DNA of 64,000 nt from Antilocapra americana (Eukaryota; Chordata; Mammalia; Artiodactyla; Antilocapridae): positions 762,863 to 826,862 of the forward strand of contig ML664662.1 in NCBI GenBank assembly GCA_007570785.1, given 5' to 3'. The stretch's first letter is position 1. Each line of letters opens with the position of its first letter. The notes beneath the pieces were generated by a model. That model was given only the letters and a program-made list of their open reading frames with translations. It did no database searches and was not told the DNA's origin. Both the position numbers and the translations under genes were made by a program. Of the stretch, positions 11,241-22,859 are shown piece after piece.

Positions 11241-12441
11241 GTTTCCAAATTACTAATGTATAGAAAAATGATTGCCAGATTGTTAATATAACAAAATATT
11301 GTGTGCTGACCTTGAATCCGGTGACCTTGCTAAACTCATTTATTAGTTCTAGAAAATAATTTTGTGGACTTCCTTGGGATTTTCTCCATACACAATCATG
11401 TTGCCTGTAAAGCAGGCCAGTTTTGTTTCTTTCTTTTCAATATGTGTACCTTTAATTTCTATTTCTTACCTTACTGTACTGGCTAGGACTTCTAGTATGA
11501 AACTGAATAAGAGTGGTGAGAGTGTATTTCCTTTCCTTGTTCCCAATCTTAGAAGAAAAGTGTTTAACCTTTCATCATTAACACTGATGTTGCTGTGTGG
11601 CTGTTTTTTTGTAGATGTCTTTTATCAGGCTGAGAAAGTTTCTTTCTATTCTTAGTTTGCTGAGACTTTTTGTTTTATTTCATCAATGGATGTGGACTTT
11701 TATCAAATACCTTTTCTGCATCATTTGATATAATCTTGTGATTTTTCTTTACTAGTCTGTTGATATGATGGATTACACTGATTTTTGCATATTAAACAAG
11801 CCTTTCATTCTTGTGATAAACTCTACTTGGTTACAGGGTATTATTCTTTTTATGTATTCCTAGATTTGATTTAGTAATGGTTCTGGTATTGTTTGTGTCT
11901 GTGGCCTTAAGGGATATATATTCATATGTTGTTTTCTTTCTTTGTAATGTTTTTATCTGGTGTTGATATCACAGTAATGCTGCCCTCATAAAATGAATTG
12001 GGAACTGTTCCCTTTTATTTTCTGAAAGAGATTGTTTAGAAGTGGTGTTTATTTTGTTTATTTTTTAAATATCTGGTAGAATTTGCCAGTAAAACTATCT
12101 GAACCTGGATCCTTTCTTTTTTAAAGGTGTTTAAGCATGAATTCAGTTTCTTTTGTAGCTATTGGACCATTCAGGTTATCCATTTCATCTTGAGTGATTG
12201 TTGGTGGTTTTCACTTTTTGAGAAATTGGTCCATTTAACTTGTCAAATTTTTGTTCGTAGAACTATTCATAACATTCCTTTATGTTTCTTTTAATGTCTA
12301 CAATGTCTGTAGTGATATTCTTGCTTTCATTCTGGATATTGATAATTTGTGTCTTCTCTCTTTCTCCTTTTCAGTCTTGTCAGATCAATTTTACTGATCT
12401 TTTCAAAGGACTAGCTTTCTGTTTCTTTGGATTTGTTCTCT

Positions 12442-12596
12442 CTCTCTTTTTTAATATTTATTTTTATTTATTTATTTGGCTGTGTTGGGTCTTAGTTGGG
12501 ACATGTGTGGTCTAGTTCCCTGACCAGGGATCGAACCTGGCTCCCCCACATTGGGAGCTCAGAGTCTTAGCCACTGGACCACCAGGGAAATCTCAG
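12442..12596 (-). mobile_element. CHR-type SINE
   Basis: Antisense CHR element: a ttggctgtgttgggtctt body, ccctgaccagggatcgaacc and, at its right end, ccactggaccaccagggaaa. The host phrase tttgttctct occurs directly before and after it, consistent with a target-site duplication in the host L1. Confidence 0.88.
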
Positions 12597-14566
12597 TTTT
12601 GTTCTCTTGATTTTCTGTTTTCAGTTTCATTGATTTCTCTGCTCTCATCTTTATTATCTTCCTTCTGTTTGAGTTTTTTTTGCTCTTTTTCTAGTTTTTT
12701 TTCTAGCATTGAAGATTAGATTATTGATTTGAGATTTTTCTTCTTTTCTAATATCAACACTTGATGCTATAAATATCCATCTAAGTACTTCTTCCACTGC
12801 ATCCCACTAATTTTGAAATGTTTTGTTTTTCTTCAGTCCAAAATATTTTCTTATTTCGAAATCCATGAATTATTTAGGAAAGTGTTGCTTATTTTCCTAT
12901 TGGAGAGTTTTCTGTTATTTTTGTTACTGATTTGCAGTTTGATTCCATTATAGACAACATACCCTATGGTTTCAGTTCTTTTAAATGTGTTGAGGTTTGT
13001 TTTATGATGTAGGATATGGTCTGTCTAGATTAATGTTTCATGGGCACTTGAAAAGAGTGTATTCAGGTCTTGTTTAAGGGGTTGTTATATAAGTATCTAT
13101 TAGATCCAGTTGACTGTTGGATTTCTACTAATTCTGTTGATTACTGAGAACAGAGTGTTGAAGTTTCCAAATATAGTTGTTGATCCCCCCTTTAGTTCTC
13201 TCAGTTTTTGTTTAATGTATTTTGAAACTTTGTCTTTTTATTGGTGTGTGCAGACCATTTACATTTAATGAAGTTATTGATATGCTTGCACTTAGATTTA
13301 CTGTTATTTATTATCTGTTTGTTAATTCTGTTTTTTGTTCTTCTGTTTCTATTTCCTACCCTCTTTTGTATTATTTGAAAATTTTCATTTCATTTTAATT
13401 TATCTTTTTCTTTTCTTACTATCTCTTTGTATAGTTTGTGTGTGGGGTGTTCTTGGGATTAAAATATGCATACTTAACTTTTCAAAGTCTACTTTGAGTT
13501 GATATTTTACCAGTTCAAGTAGAATATAGGACACTTACCACCACATAGGTCCCTTTATGCACCTCCCTTAATGTCATAGTTGTCTTATATACTTAATATA
13601 CATATGATGAAAATTCCATCAAACTGATATTTTTTGCTTTTAATCATCATATATATTTTAAATAATTTGAGAGAAAAAGATTGGTCTATTTTATTTATTC
13701 AGATATTTACCATTTCTATTGCTCTTCCTTCACTCCTTCTGTTATTATTTCCCTTTTGTCTGATGAGCTTCTTTTAGCAATTCTTTTAGGGCAGTTATGC
13801 TGGCAATAACTTTTCTTAGTTTGCCTGAGAATGTCATTGTTTCATCTTGACTCCTAAAGTATATTTTCATGGATTATAAAACCCTGTACTGACTTTTCTT
13901 TCAACACACACAAAAAATGTACCACTTCTTTTCTCCATGGTTTCTGATAAGAAAACTGCAGTCATTCAAATACTTATTCCCCTATAATTATACCTTGTTT
14001 AACTCTGCTTCCAAGATTTCTTTGTTTGCCTTTAGTTTTCAGCAGTTTGATTATGATGTATCTGGGTATGGAATTGTTTTTGCTTTTGTTTTGGGGATTC
14101 ATCAAGCTTTTTGAATCTAGAGGTTTAGGTCTTTCACCAAATTGGTGAAGTCTTCTGTCACTATTTCTTTAATTATTTTTTTCAGCACCATACTTTTTTT
14201 TCCCTCTCCTTTTAGAGCTCAGATGATATGAATGTTAGCCCTTTTGCTATTGTCCTACAGTTCTCTGAGGCTCCCATTAATCTTTTTCAATCTTTGTTCT
14301 ATTGGTTTTTCAGATTGAACAATTTCTCTTGGTATACATTTAAATTTAGTGATTGTTCCCTCTGTCATCATCATTCTGCTATGGAGCTCATCCTGTGGTT
14401 TTTTACTTAGATTTTCTTATACCTTGAGGTGCTCCATATTCTGAACTTCAGAAATGTTTTGCTGCTCAGAGTTCAACCTTGTCCCTTCTGCCTTCCACAA
14501 AGAGCTGGTTTAGAAAAATCAGTCATCATTGAAATATTAGTAATAAAAGGAGCCTATATAGGAACT

Positions 14567-14650
14567 CTGGGAGATAGTGAAGGACAGGGAACCTGGCATA
14601 CTGCACTCCATAGGGTCTCAAGGAGTTGAATACGACTGAACAACAACAAC
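14567..14650 (+). mobile_element. Minimal BovB 3' tail (84 bp)
   Basis: Only the last part of BovB is present: gtgaaggacagggaacctgg, a diverged tcaaggagttgaatacgactg and an acaacaacaac tail. It is flanked by an 11-bp repeat atataggaact (about 14556-14566 and 14651-14661). This is an extremely 5'-truncated but properly integrated copy. Confidence 0.88.
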
Positions 14651-14659
14651 ATATAGGAA

Positions 14660-15500
14660 CTATTCAAAAATACCTTCAAGAATGAAGGCTCATGGCCAAG
14701 AGAAGGCCAAAGAGCACACACCAGATATATTTTTCCATGGAAAAAAATTAAAAATCATGGCCAAAGACTCATACAGGAATGCAAAAACTTAATAAAAACT
14801 AAATCTGTGAATTAGCTTAAACAAAGATAAAATAACTTTAAAAAGAAATAATATAAAGATATGAAAAATGAACTGACAGAGTTTGAGAAAGAAATGAAGA
14901 AGACATGGAAGTAAAGGAGAAATGAAGGTCATATTAGGAAAAAGAAACAGAGAACTTGCTGGGAAAAAAGCCATGGGCAAGGAAGAAATACTTGGGAGGG
15001 TGAACACAATGAGTGAGAATATAACAAATCATTTTTAAAAGTATAAAAGGATTAAAGAGAAAATGACATATATAGAGAACAAAGATCTACCACATGTATG
15101 ATTGGTATTTCTGAATAAGAGAATAGATTAAATGGAATAGCAACATCAACAGAGATGTTCAAACAAATAATTCAATTGCTTCCAGAAATAAGACTTGAAT
15201 ATTAGCTTGAAAAAACAAAACTGTACCAGGTAAAACTGATATAGCACAACTAAGTTAAACACATATCCTGACAAAGTTAATGAACTGGAGCAATAAAGAA
15301 ATAATCCTATGAGAATCTCTGCAAATAAATCAAATCACTGTGAATGGGGAAAAAAAATCATTTGGCTTCCAGTCTCTCTATAGTAGCTTCCAACATTAGA
15401 AGATGGAGGAGTTAATGTCTACCAAGTCCTCAGGGAAAAAGAATATGTGCCAAGTCCGACTGCCATCCAGGTATAATGGCACAAGCAGATGTCTATAGTT
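14660..15500 (+). mobile_element. L1/HAL1-like ORF1 relic
   Basis: An A-rich sense strand with a lysine/glutamate-rich reading pattern (for example aactgacagagtttgagaaagaaatgaag) and, near the end, a phrase resembling the HAL1/L1 ORF1 C-terminal region (ctcagggaaaaagaatatgtgcc). No intact frame remains. The family is inferred from composition and phrase order only. Confidence 0.5.
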
Positions 15501-15521
15501 CCCAAGAGACTTTCTTTTTTT

Positions 15522-15810
15522 TTTCTTAAATTTTATTTATTTATTTTTGGCTGTGCTGGGTCATCATTGCTGCATGTGGGATTTCTCTAGTTGTGGCAAG
15601 TGGGGTCTGCTCTTCGCTGCAGTTCACGGGCTTCTCCTTGCAATGGCTTCTTTTTTGCAGACCATGGGCTCTAGACGTGTGGGCTCAGTAATTGTGGCAC
15701 TCAGGCTCAGTTGCTCCATGGCATGTGGAATCTTCCCGGACCAGAGATCAAACCTGTGTCTCCTGCATTGGCAGGCAGACTCTCAACTACTGGACCACCT
15801 GGGAAGTCCA
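15522..15810 (-). mobile_element. Long CHR-type SINE
   Basis: Antisense long CHR element: a T-rich left end (the poly-A of the minus strand), ggctgtgctgggtcatc, gggctctagacgtgtggg, ggaccagagatcaaacctgt and cactaccacctgg-like head sequence. The length, about 290 bp, fits the long CHR subfamily. Confidence 0.88.
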
Positions 15811-16145
15811 GCCTTTTTTGAAGACACAACTGCCTGATACATTTCAGCCAACAGCTATAATAGTTAAAATGACTAGTAGTGATCAATGGGTCCATTAAAG
15901 TCTAAAGCAACTATAGAAAGAGAATATCATATGAATGTTATATATACTATGGTGCTATAAATAGAAATCATAATATAGCCTACCAAATTCTGGAGGTCCT
16001 AGAGGGAAACACATGGAGGTAGTGTAAGTATATCAGTTTCCTTATCTTTTGAGAATTATTTAAGTCTAATAATAGAGACATTAGCATTTTTTCCTGAAGG
16101 TATAAGTTCACTTTAAGAAAGTTGTTATCTGTAGAAATTAAAGAA
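15811..16145. other. Unassigned sequence
   Basis: AT-rich non-coding sequence between a CHR SINE and old L1 3'UTR. The minus frame at 15980-16201 has no recognisable domain. Nothing else is supported. Confidence 0.35.
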
Positions 16146-17170
16146 CATTTATTTTTAACATTTTGTTTTAAAATAATTTTGGATTTATGGTAGAGTTGCA
16201 AAGACAGTACAGAGTATTCCTGGTATAGTCTTCACCCAGTTTTGTTTAATGTTAACATTTTACATAACCATTGCTATGGTATGAATGCCTGTGCCCCCTC
16301 AAAATTCAAACATTGAAATCCTAATCCCCAAAGGGGATTTGGAGGTGGGGACTTTAGGAGGTGCTTACATCATAACAGTGGAACTCTCATGAGTGGAATT
16401 AGTGCTGTGTAAAGGAAGCTTCAGAAAGTTTCCTACCTCTTTCTGCCATGTTAAGACACAGTGAGAAGACACCTGGAAGAGGGCCCTCAACTGACCATGA
16501 TGGCACCTTGATCTTGGGTTTCCAGCCTCTAGAACTGCAAGACGTCTGTGGTATTTTGTTATAGCAGCCTGAATGGATTAAGGCATCCTTGTTGTTGTTG
16601 TTGTTATTAAGACAGCCTTCATTGGTACATTTATCAAAGCTGAGAAATTAACATTGGTACAATACTTTTAATTAAACTACAGACATTATTTGGATTTCCC
16701 TCTTTCTCTTTCAAGATCTGATCCAGGACACCATTGTGCATTTAGTCATTATGTCACCTTAGTCTCTTACAATCTGTGACAACTTCTTAGTCTTTCTTCG
16801 TCTTTAAGGAACATTTATTTTAAAACATTTTTATTATGGAAAACTTTAAAATTATATATATAATATTATAATATATATGTAACTTCATCCATACATTTCA
16901 GTAAACATCTCCACCTAATAAGGACATTGAAAATATAAGTACCATGCCACTATTATACCTTAGAAAGTGAATAACAATTCCTTAGTGTCATCTAATCCCA
17001 GGTTAGATTCAAAGGGCCCAGTTATCACAAAGGTAATTTTCAGTTAGTTTCATCAGGATTCAAGCAGGTTTCATATATTGCATTTGGTTATTATAGCTCT
17101 TAAGTTTCTTTTATTCTATATTAGCCCTTCTTCCTTTTCCACCATATCACTGATTTACTGGGGAAACTAG
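16146..17170 (-). mobile_element. Old L1M 3'UTR, split by a MaLR LTR
   Basis: Antisense L1M-type 3'UTR phrases are recognisable (ttggatttatggtagagttgc, gttaacattttacataacca, later ttattatggaaaactttaaa). The MaLR LTR at 16277-16585 separates the two parts. The sequence is strongly diverged; the subfamily is not assigned. Confidence 0.55.
16277..16585 (+). mobile_element. MaLR LTR (MST/MLT1-like)
   Basis: The order of signatures fits a mammalian MaLR LTR: cattgaaatcctaatcccca, ggaggtggggactttaggag, ggaactctcatgagtgg, acacagtgagaagacacctgg, caccttgatcttgggtttcc, and a 3' end tattttgttatagcagcctg. About 309 bp, bounded by TG and CA. No internal ERV sequence adjoins it, so it is a solo LTR. Confidence 0.85.
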
Positions 17171-17194
17171 GATCATTTATCCTGTAGGACGTAT

Positions 17195-17815
17195 TATCTA
17201 TCAAAGAAATAGAGGAAAACAATAGAATGGGAAAGATTAGAGATCTCTTCAAGAAAATTAGATATACCAAGGGAACATTTCATGCAAAGATGGGCTTGAT
17301 AAAGGACAGAAATGGTAGGGAACTGACAGAAGCAGAAGAGATTAAGAAGAGGTGGAAAGAATATACAGAAGAACTGTACAAAAAAGATCTTCATGACCCA
17401 GATAATCACGATGGGGTGATCACTCACCTAGAGCCAGACATCCTGGAATGTGAAGTCAAATGGGCCTTAGGAAGCATCACTACAAACAAAGCTAGTGGTG
17501 GTGATGGAATTCCAGTTGAGCTATTTCAAATCCTGAAAGATGATGCTGTGAAAGTGCTGCACTCAGTATGCCAGCAAATTTGGAAAACTCAGCAGTGGCC
17601 CCAGGACTGGAAAAGGTCAGTTTTCATTCCAATCCCAAGGAAAGGCAATGCCAAAGAATGCTCAAACTACCACAAAATTGCACTCATCTCACATGCTAGT
17701 AAAGTGATGCTCAAAATTTTCCAAGCCAGGCTTCAGCAATACGTGAACCGTGAACTTCCAGATGTTCAAGCTGGTTTTAGAATCCTGCATGCCCAAGTGC
17801 CACCCCCACCCTGAA
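17195..17815 (+). pseudogene. BovB ORF2 fragment, RT N-terminal half
   Basis: An open frame of 195 codons (17227-17814) encodes the linker and N-terminal part of the BovB (RTE-clade) reverse transcriptase. Landmarks are MGKIRDLFKKIR at the start, the NKASGGDGIP motif of RT, the QWPQDWKRSVFIPIP block and DVQAGFR just before the break. It ends before the catalytic [YF]ADD motif, so it has no polymerase activity. After 17780 the text departs from BovB, giving a short C-rich stretch and then A10. LINEs normally lose the 5' end, so this 3'-truncated form with an A tract is unusual. Confidence 0.92.
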
Positions 17816-18965
17816 AAAAAAAAGGAAGAAAGAAAGAAATTCAGTTCTTATATAGGAAAGACAGGATAAATGTTTGGTTTTTTTCTCTTTTTTTGAAAAC
17901 CGATTTTCAGAAGAATGAATTGGTGGTGCTCTAGCAACCTCTAAGGATGAAAAGTGAGCTTTCTGGGGTTTTGTTTCATTTTTAAAGTATCATTGTGATC
18001 TCATAAATTTAAAAAATTGCTGTTTATCCATTGCAATACTTATTCATTTTGATGTTCAAATGATCCCATCTTAAACCAGTGGGTGCACCTGTGTGTATTC
18101 ACTTGACACAACGCCAGTAGTCATTGATAGCTTCTTTGCTTATTTTGTACACTTCCTACTTTTGAGTGGAATCAGCCATTTCCCTAAGGAGCCCTGTGTC
18201 CTTTAAGGGAAAATGGTATTTAGAGGTCTCCATTTTGGTACTAGTGTGCTTATCACTATTTAGCCACCATTACATCTATGCCTTTTCAATGTATAAAGAT
18301 AAGAGATGAAACTTAAAAAAGAAAACTAAAAAATCCCACTAAATCATGAGTTTATACTGATATTTATTTCCAATTTGAATTCATGATTAAAGAGCTTATA
18401 TTTCGTATATTTTATTTTATAATAGCATCTCTCTTTTATCTTTTATGGAAAATCTTAATTCCTAGCAATATTAACATAATTATTAATTAGCGTTATCGTT
18501 TGTGTGTGTGTGTGTGTGTGTGTGAAAATAGCAATAACAATGTCACTAAGACTGCTGAAAGCAGTTTAAGATTTTTTTGGAGTGCTTTGTCCTTGGTGTA
18601 TATTCCACTAAGTTTGTGCAGTCAGAATACTGTATTTTAAAGCAGTTTGAAAAGTTATTTTTCACTGTGAGATGTGCCACCATATGATGCATGAGTGCTT
18701 CTAATTGGCATCACTCAAATCACATCTACAAAGGAACCTTTTATCTTTCCAGACTCTACACATCAAAATGTGAACAGGTTAGTCTGTTGAATCTACTTCT
18801 ACATGGTTATAGGTAAGGGATTGAAGGTCATCTGCTAAAAAGTTAGTCAGGTAGAGGATCAGAAAATGTGGTGACAATTTAGACTACCTGCTTTGGGGAG
18901 ATGAGAAGAAAGGACTCAGAGACACATCAGTTTCTACTTAGTGGTCAGGACCTGTCTGAAAAAAG
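17816..18965. other. Apparently single-copy sequence
   Basis: No repeat family was recognised apart from a (TG)n tract at 18500-18524. The AT-rich stretch has several TAAT and ATTA cores and no long frames. It could contain conserved non-coding elements, but this cannot be judged without alignments. Confidence 0.4.
18500..18524 (+). repeat. (TG)n microsatellite
   Basis: About twelve uninterrupted TG units in single-copy sequence. Confidence 0.97.
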
Positions 18966-18980
18966 AGAGCCTAAATTCTT

Positions 18981-19355
18981 TTTTTGTTGTTACTGTTTTT
19001 TTTAAGAATTTTATTTCTTTCTTGATTTTTTGGCTGCTCTGGGTTTCCGTTGTGTGTGGGCTTTTCTCTAGTTGCAGTGAGTGGAGGCTACTCTAGTTGC
19101 GATGCAGGGGTTTTCCTATTGCGGTGGCCTTTCTCGTTGTGGAGCGTGGGCTGTAGGGTGCGCAGGGTTCAGGAATTGGTGGCATGTGGGCTCAGGAGTT
19201 GTGTGACTCCTGGGCTCTAGAGCACAGGCTCAGTAGTTGTGGCGCACAGACTTAGTTGCTCTGAGGCGTGTGGGATCCTCCCAGATCAGGGATCGAACCT
19301 GTATCTCCTGCCTTGGCAGGCAGATTCTTTACCACTGAGCCACTGGGAAGCCCCA
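18981..19355 (-). mobile_element. Long CHR-type SINE with perfect TSD
   Basis: Antisense long CHR: ttttttggctgctctggg, gagtggaggctactctag, ggctctagagcacaggctc, gatcagggatcgaacctg, gagccactgggaagcccc. The 15-bp repeat agagcctaaattctt occurs at 18966-18980 and 19356-19370, so the ends are well fixed. Confidence 0.95.
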
Positions 19356-19517
19356 AGAGCCTAAATTCTTAATGGCATTGTTTGCATCACTGCATCAGGA
19401 GCCTAGGTAAGAGGTGAGGAGAGTGGACTTGGCAGTGGTGGGAGTGTAAAAGAACAGGTGACTCAGGAAGCTGGGGTGCTGGCGATAGAGGAATAGATGT
19501 GGTAAGCCATGAAGCTC

Positions 19518-19732
19518 GGGCTTCCCTGGTAGCTCAGTGGTAAAGAATCCACCTGCCAATGCAGGACATGCAGATTCGGTCCCTGAGTCTGGAAGATCCC
19601 CTGAAGAAGGAAATAGCAGCCCACTCCAGTATTCTTGCCTGGAGAATCCCATGGACAGAGCAGCCTGATGGGCTATAGTCCACCGGGTCACAAAGGAGTC
19701 AGATACAGCTTAGCTACTAAACAACAACAACA
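19518..19732 (+). mobile_element. Bov-tA SINE with 12-bp TSD
   Basis: Sense Bov-tA: gggcttccctggtagctcag (tRNA-derived head), ctgccaatgcagg, cccactccagtattcttgcc, ccatggacagagcagcctg, and a caacaacaa tail. Flanked by gccatgaagctc at 19506-19517 and 19733-19744. Confidence 0.96.
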
Positions 19733-19787
19733 GCCATGAAGCTCTAGGCTGGAAAAGAGAGGAAGTTCAACTAGACAGAAAAATAAT

Positions 19788-20005
19788 GATTAGCATTTGC
19801 AATGAGCCAGAGACTGTCCTAAGTACTTTATATCTTTTAACTCACTTATTCCTAGCATGTTGTAACATGCTAAGTCAGATATTATTATTATCACCCCATT
19901 CTACAGATAAGGAAACTGAGTTCCAAGAGGTTCTTTTGACCAAGGTACACATCTAGCCAGAATTTGAGTCAGAATTTAAACCCAGCAGTCTGACTCCAGA
20001 GACAG
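19788..20005 (-). mobile_element. MIR SINE
   Basis: Antisense MIR: gactgtcctaagtactttat, ctcacttattcctagc, ccccattctacagataagg, aaactgagttccaagagg and a trailing cagtctgactccagag. This is an old mammalian-wide SINE and is well eroded. Confidence 0.85.
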
Positions 20006-20039
20006 AAGCAATGAAACATTATTTTATATGCATAATCTG

Positions 20040-21298
20040 GCAAAAAAATTATAAAGGCTTTAACAACTATAGCTCATGGGGATGTGGATGAAAGAGTACT
20101 CTTGCACGTTGCTGGTGGACATTGAAGTATTACAGTCAATTTAGAAAGTAATCTGATAACATCTGTTACTATTAAAAGAATTCATTTCCCCAGCATCCCC
20201 GCTCCTGGGAATCTATTCTATAGGAATGAAAGTACTAGTAAGGACATATGTAAAAGGATGTTTTATTGCAGCATCACTCATAGTTGCAAAAAAACTGGGC
20301 ACCAAGGAAAAGCCTGTCAATAGGATTATGGCTGAATAAATGATATTACATCCAGACCACAAAAATGATGCAGTCATTTAAAAAAGAAGCATTAGGGCTA
20401 TACCAGGTGGCATGAGGGAGTTCCATGAGGAATTATGAATTGAAAAAAAAAAACACCCAAAACCAATATAAGAAAGGGAATATATTTGAATATCATCATT
20501 TTATCATCTCTATTGAAATAATGGATCTGGGTATAATCACCATAGCTACTAACATCACAAAAATTGCCAACCAGACTTTTTGTGCTTCCTGAAGGAAGAA
20601 TACATCACCATCTATGAAGTAGTAATAAAAATCGGACCTGAATCTGATTAAGCCTCTAGGGCCAACTACAATCTTACAGGAAGCCCAAAAGAAACATCTT
20701 AAATTAGACCATGGGAACATAATCACTGAAATCTAGACTGTGGGAAGTGCTACAGGACAAATGTCTTGTTTTCTTCACCAAATAAATTTCAAGAAAAAGA
20801 AAAGTGATGGAGGGGGAAGTGATAGATTGAAAAGAGATTCAGAAGTCACATCAACCATTTTCAAGTATTAGCCCTCATCTGGATCTTGATTTAAGCAAAT
20901 TGTCTTTTCAAAAGCCACATCCAATATTTATTGCACAATTGAAAATTTGACAGTAGATAGTCAATGGTATTGATTACCTTATTATATTTATTATGTAAAT
21001 ATACATTTATTATATTATATATATATTAATTATCTTATTCATCTTTGCTAATGGTTTTATGGTTGAAAAAGAATCCTTATCTGTTAGAGATGATATGAAT
21101 GATTGACAGATGAAATGATACAATGTCTGGCATTTGCTGCAAAATAAGGGGACAGAGTGAGTGGGGATATAGAGGATATGAGATTGGCTCTAAGTTAATA
21201 GTTGTTGATGGGATGATGGGTACATGGGGTACATCATGATGTTCTCTCTACTTTTTTTTAATGTTGGAAAATTTTCAATGATAAAACTTTTCTAAAAT
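20040..21298 (+). mobile_element. Old L1M 3' end
   Basis: Sense relic of the ORF2 C-terminus (gttgctggtgg, cagcatcactcatagttgc) followed by a long 3'UTR with known L1M phrases: atccttatctgttagagatg, gggtacatggggtacat and ctctctactttt, ending in a degraded A-rich tail. No intact frame. The middle (20460-20760) is less clear. Confidence 0.65.
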
Positions 21299-21329
21299 GT
21301 AATGGGGAGGAGTCCTAGATATACAGCCC

Positions 21330-21735
21330 TCCAGATCCACTCTCCACCCTTCCTCATCATGCTCTGTGCTGGGAAGCTGACCTCTGTGGATAGAATCAGT
21401 AGGTTCCTGTGTCCTCCGTTGGGTTTGGAAAATTTCATGGAAGGAAGGAGAGTGAGGTTGGGGGTTTTAGTTTCCCAGACTCTCTCCCTGATGAGTCACA
21501 GTGAGCTGGCTGCTTTCTCTAATCAACCACAAGCCTTAGCTCCTGCCAGGGCCCTCTCCAGCCAGCCCTCTCTGCTGTCAGTCCCTCCTCTTGCCCCAGG
21601 GTACTGCCTCATCCATAGTGAATTCTCTATACCCTGCCCACACTTTCATAAATAACCCCTTATTAAACTCTTCTCAAATGACCCCATTTGAGTGTATCAT
21701 CTGTTCCTTGCTGGGTCCTGATCTGATACCAGAAG
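21330..21735 (+). mobile_element. LTR-like repeat, copy 1 of 3
   Basis: The right end reads ataaccccttattaaactct, gaccccatttgagtgtatc and tccttgctgggtcctgatc, a familiar 3' end of an old mammalian LTR-like repeat. The reverse complement of the same end occurs at 32865 and 48100. The family name is not assigned. Confidence 0.55.
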
Positions 21736-22267
21736 GTGATTGGCAGCAACAAGAAGAATAAAGGGAGGAATCCCAGGGTAGTGGGGAGGAGACAATAGGG
21801 TGGATTGGAGTGAGATGAGAAGCAGCTGAGGACAGAGGTGATAGCGAAAATACTTAGCAAATGGTAGACCACAGGCACCACGCAATCAGAATGGATTCCA
21901 GGTCTAATACTGATACTAGCATAGATCCATCCCAGCTGAATCTCAGCGCTGCTTGAGTTGGATTCAGTGGTGCAGGACAGGACTGCTTGGTTATTTGAAC
22001 TCAAACTTTCCCAGATGGTTGGGGTTTGGTGGTTAGCCGGATGCTCAGGTACTTACCTCCCAGGGGAATCTCAGCTGCCAGCAGGCACCCTGGTGCAGGC
22101 TCAAAGCCTTGGTAGCTTCTGGAAAAAACAGTCCTTAAATTTTCCCCAGGGAGCTGGAATTTGCGCTTCTATTAAAGGCTAGTGTTCAGGCTGGAAAATC
22201 CAACCCTGGGGCCAGGAGGGCGAGTCTCCTTCCCATGCTGACATCTTGGTCCCACATGGCAAAGAAA

Positions 22268-22271
<4 letters not shown>
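21736..22271. other. Unassigned sequence
   Basis: No recognisable repeat or gene. The frames here (for example the 74-codon plus frame at 21958) have no domain signature. Confidence 0.35.

Positions 22272-22319
<48 letters not shown>
22272..22319 (+). repeat. (TG)24 microsatellite
   Basis: A perfect, uninterrupted run of 24 TG units. Runs of this length are usually polymorphic. The overlapping His/Thr- and Val/Cys-rich frames are artefacts of the repeat. Confidence 0.99.
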
Positions 22320-22320
<1 letters not shown>

Positions 22321-22469
22321 AGGGGAGGTAATGCTGTAAAGTTTACGTGGTTCTGTAACTCTACTGAACCAAAGCATCTTTTAAGATGTTTTAGTTTCAA
22401 AATACATGCATTTAACATTTTATATAGCTGATAGTTCAAAATAATTCAGAAATCATAAAGTATAACCAG

Positions 22470-22741
22470 GACTTCCTTGGTGATCCAGTGGTTAAGAATC
22501 CACCTGCCTATGTAAGGGACATGGGTTCGATCCCTGGTCCAGGGTGATCCCACATGCCTGGGGCAACTAAGTCCATGTGTTCCAACTACTGAGCCTGCAT
22601 GCCTAGTGCCCATGCTCTGCAACAAGAGACACCACCGCAATGAGAAGCCTGAGCAGCGCAACTAGAGAGTAGACCCTGCTTGCCACAACTAGAGAAAGCC
22701 TGTGTGCAGCAATGAAGACCCACTACAGACATAAATATTTT
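22470..22741 (+). mobile_element. Long CHR-type SINE
   Basis: Sense long CHR: ggacttccttggtgatccag, ggttcgatccctggtcc, gatcccacatgcctggggc, caactactgagcctgcatgc, tgagaagcctgagcagcgc. The repeat aaagtataacca is found just before and just after it, giving a plausible target-site duplication. Confidence 0.9.
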
Positions 22742-22859
22742 TAAAAGTATAACCAGATTCATAGTGAAAGGTCTCACTCCAATGTCTGCCCCCACCTGCC
22801 TAGTCTGCATCCTCCTGAACTAGACAGTCACTATAACCTTCCAGAGAGTTTTTTTTTTT

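Larger units (their letters stand above)
6590..14440 (-). mobile_element. Large old L1 hosting many insertions
   Basis: Antisense L1 sequence runs from the 3'UTR (about 6590) through the ORF2 C-terminus (6800-7480), RT and inter-domain regions (7900-12400), the endonuclease side (12600-13300) and ORF1/5' regions (13800-14440). It is interrupted by a DNA-transposon-like piece, two BovB tails, a Bov-tA, an L1_BT, a second Bov-tA and two CHR SINEs, after each of which the L1 text resumes. All L1 frames are broken. The number and variety of guests show it is the oldest layer here. Confidence 0.75.

Noticed and set aside
17227..17814. Possible domesticated reverse-transcriptase gene
   Set aside because: The open frame lacks the catalytic half, has no visible promoter or splice context, and looks like an ordinary young BovB fragment. 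Openness over 195 codons is not enough.
22186..22439. His/Thr-rich and Val/Cys-rich frames
   Set aside because: Translations of the (TG)24 microsatellite.
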